The notes under the pieces were generated by a model. That model did no database searches and had not been told where the DNA came from. It saw only the letters and a list, made by a program, of their open reading frames with translations. The translations under genes were made by a program, and so were the position numbers. 6,078 bases of DNA. Source: DATLFP01 sp035540955 (lineage in GTDB: Bacteria > Actinomycetota > Acidimicrobiia > Acidimicrobiales > CADCSY01). Positions 5,411 to 6,078 of this stretch are shown piece after piece; positions within the stretch are counted from its first letter, which is position 1, and every line of letters begins with the position of its first letter. Where the stretch lies: assembly GCA_035540955.1 (NCBI GenBank), contig DATLFP010000080.1, forward strand, positions 1 through 6,078, written 5' to 3'.

Positions 5411-6078
5411 GTGGCAGCCGTGGTCCCCGTCGACGCAGTCGGGCTCGAGGAGCGGGCGGCCATGCTCGCCACCCGGTCGATCAAGAAGGAGGCCAAGGCC
5501 CGGGCCCTCGACCTGCTCGTGCGCACGTGCGACCTCACCACCCTCGAGGGATCCGACACCCCCGGCAAGATCGCCTCGCTGTGCGCCAAGGCCCGCAGCC
5601 CCGATCTGCTCGACCCGACCGTGCCGCCGGTGGCCGCCGTGTGCGTCTACCCGCTGATGGTGCCGGTCGCCGTCGAGGCCCTCGCCGGTTCGGGCGTGCA
5701 CGTGGCGAGCGTGGGCGGGGCGTTCCCGTCGGGCCTCGGTCCCCTCGACGCCCGCCTCGACGAGGTGACGTGGGCCGTCGAGCACGGCGCCGACGAGATC
5801 GACATGGTCCTCGACCGATCGGCGTTCCTCTCCGGCCGCGACGACCGCGCCTTCGAGGAGATCGTCGCCACCAAGAAGGCGTGCGGCGACGCCCACCTCA
5901 AGGTCATCCTCGAGACCGGCGAGCTCGGGACCTACGACTACATCCGGCAGGCGTCGATGCTGGCCATGGAGGCGGGGGCCGACTTCATCAAGACCTCCAC
6001 CGGGAAGATCGGTGTGAACGCCACGTTGCCCACCGCGCTGTGCATGCTCGAGGCCATCCGCGACTTCCACCACGAGAC
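5411..6078 (+). CDS. deoC: Deoxyribose-phosphate aldolase, truncated at the right edge
   Basis: The first 222 residues of DERA are present; the gene leaves the window. DeoC is a cytoplasmic class I aldolase that splits 2-deoxyribose-5-phosphate into glyceraldehyde-3-phosphate and acetaldehyde in deoxynucleoside catabolism. Seen here are D41-L-T-T-L, A-A-V-C78-V-Y-P, E-I-D131-M-V (equivalent of E. coli Asp102), L-E-T-G-E-L, and F-I-K194-T-S-T-G-K199, where Lys194 matches the Schiff-base lysine Lys167 of E. coli. The second active-site lysine (E. coli Lys201) would lie beyond the edge. A 40-residue lead (I-K-K-E-A-K at 24-29) precedes the barrel, as in the longer form that includes human DERA, so the full protein is probably over 300 residues. 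GTG 5411 is chosen because GGGAG lies 9 bases upstream inside the end of the mutase gene; GTG 5420 and ATG 5462 are alternatives. The 4-base gap after the mutase stop indicates one operon with coupled translation. Confidence 0.92.
   Translation, partial: MAAVVPVDAVGLEERAAMLATRSIKKEAKARALDLLVRTCDLTTLEGSDTPGKIASLCAKARSPDLLDPTVPPVAAVCVYPLMVPVAVEALAGSGVHVASVGGAFPSGLGPLDARLDEVTWAVEHGADEIDMVLDRSAFLSGRDDRAFEEIVATKKACGDAHLKVILETGELGTYDYIRQASMLAMEAGADFIKTSTGKIGVNATLPTALCMLEAIRDFHHE

Noticed and set aside
3541..5589. 682-codon open frame on the minus strand opposite the mutase
   Set aside because: Long antisense frames are expected in GC-rich coding DNA; its translation is low-complexity Gly/Val/His/Arg, while the plus strand carries every mutase motif.
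4994..6073. 359-codon open frame on the minus strand opposite deoC
   Set aside because: The plus strand encodes clear DeoC active-site motifs; the antisense frame is a composition artefact.
1..6078. tRNA or rRNA genes, CRISPR arrays, insertion sequences, phage attachment sites
   Set aside because: No cloverleaf-like segment, spaced direct repeats, transposase motif or duplicated flanks were seen on either strand.

Overview
The window is very GC-rich DNA (third codon positions are almost all G or C), with GTG starts, a probable leaderless gene and tightly packed genes. This suggests a high-GC actinobacterium. An Acidimicrobiia-type relative is possible, but the window cannot settle the lineage. 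There is no RNA gene, insertion sequence or CRISPR array.

The layout is two divergent transcription units around an 84-base intergenic region (3508-3591). Leftward on the minus strand are: an alpha/beta-hydrolase (2626-3507); a gamma-type N6-adenine DNA methyltransferase with no visible restriction enzyme (1228-2580); a two-lobed retropepsin-like aspartic protease with a C-terminal PDZ domain (173-1252), whose start lies inside the end of the methyltransferase gene; and the first 25 codons of a lipoprotein (1-76), which leaves the window. Between the last two lie a long inverted repeat that may end the first unit, and a good sigma70-type promoter placed so that the lipoprotein mRNA would be leaderless.

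Rightward on the plus strand are a PmmB/PGM2-type phosphohexomutase with an unusual N-terminal extension of about 60 residues (3592-5406) and, 4 bases later, deoC (5411 to the window end, truncated). Together they look like a deoxynucleoside or pentose-phosphate salvage unit, in which the mutase would convert (deoxy)ribose-1-phosphate to the 5-phosphate and DeoC would cleave deoxyribose-5-phosphate. A perfect 20-bp palindrome between the two divergent units is a good operator candidate.

Most of the window is ordinary chromosomal housekeeping. The least ordinary part is the methyltransferase/aspartic-protease pair: a translationally coupled, apparently cytoplasmic, bilobed DTG protease with PDZ. 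Its joint function is unknown to me.
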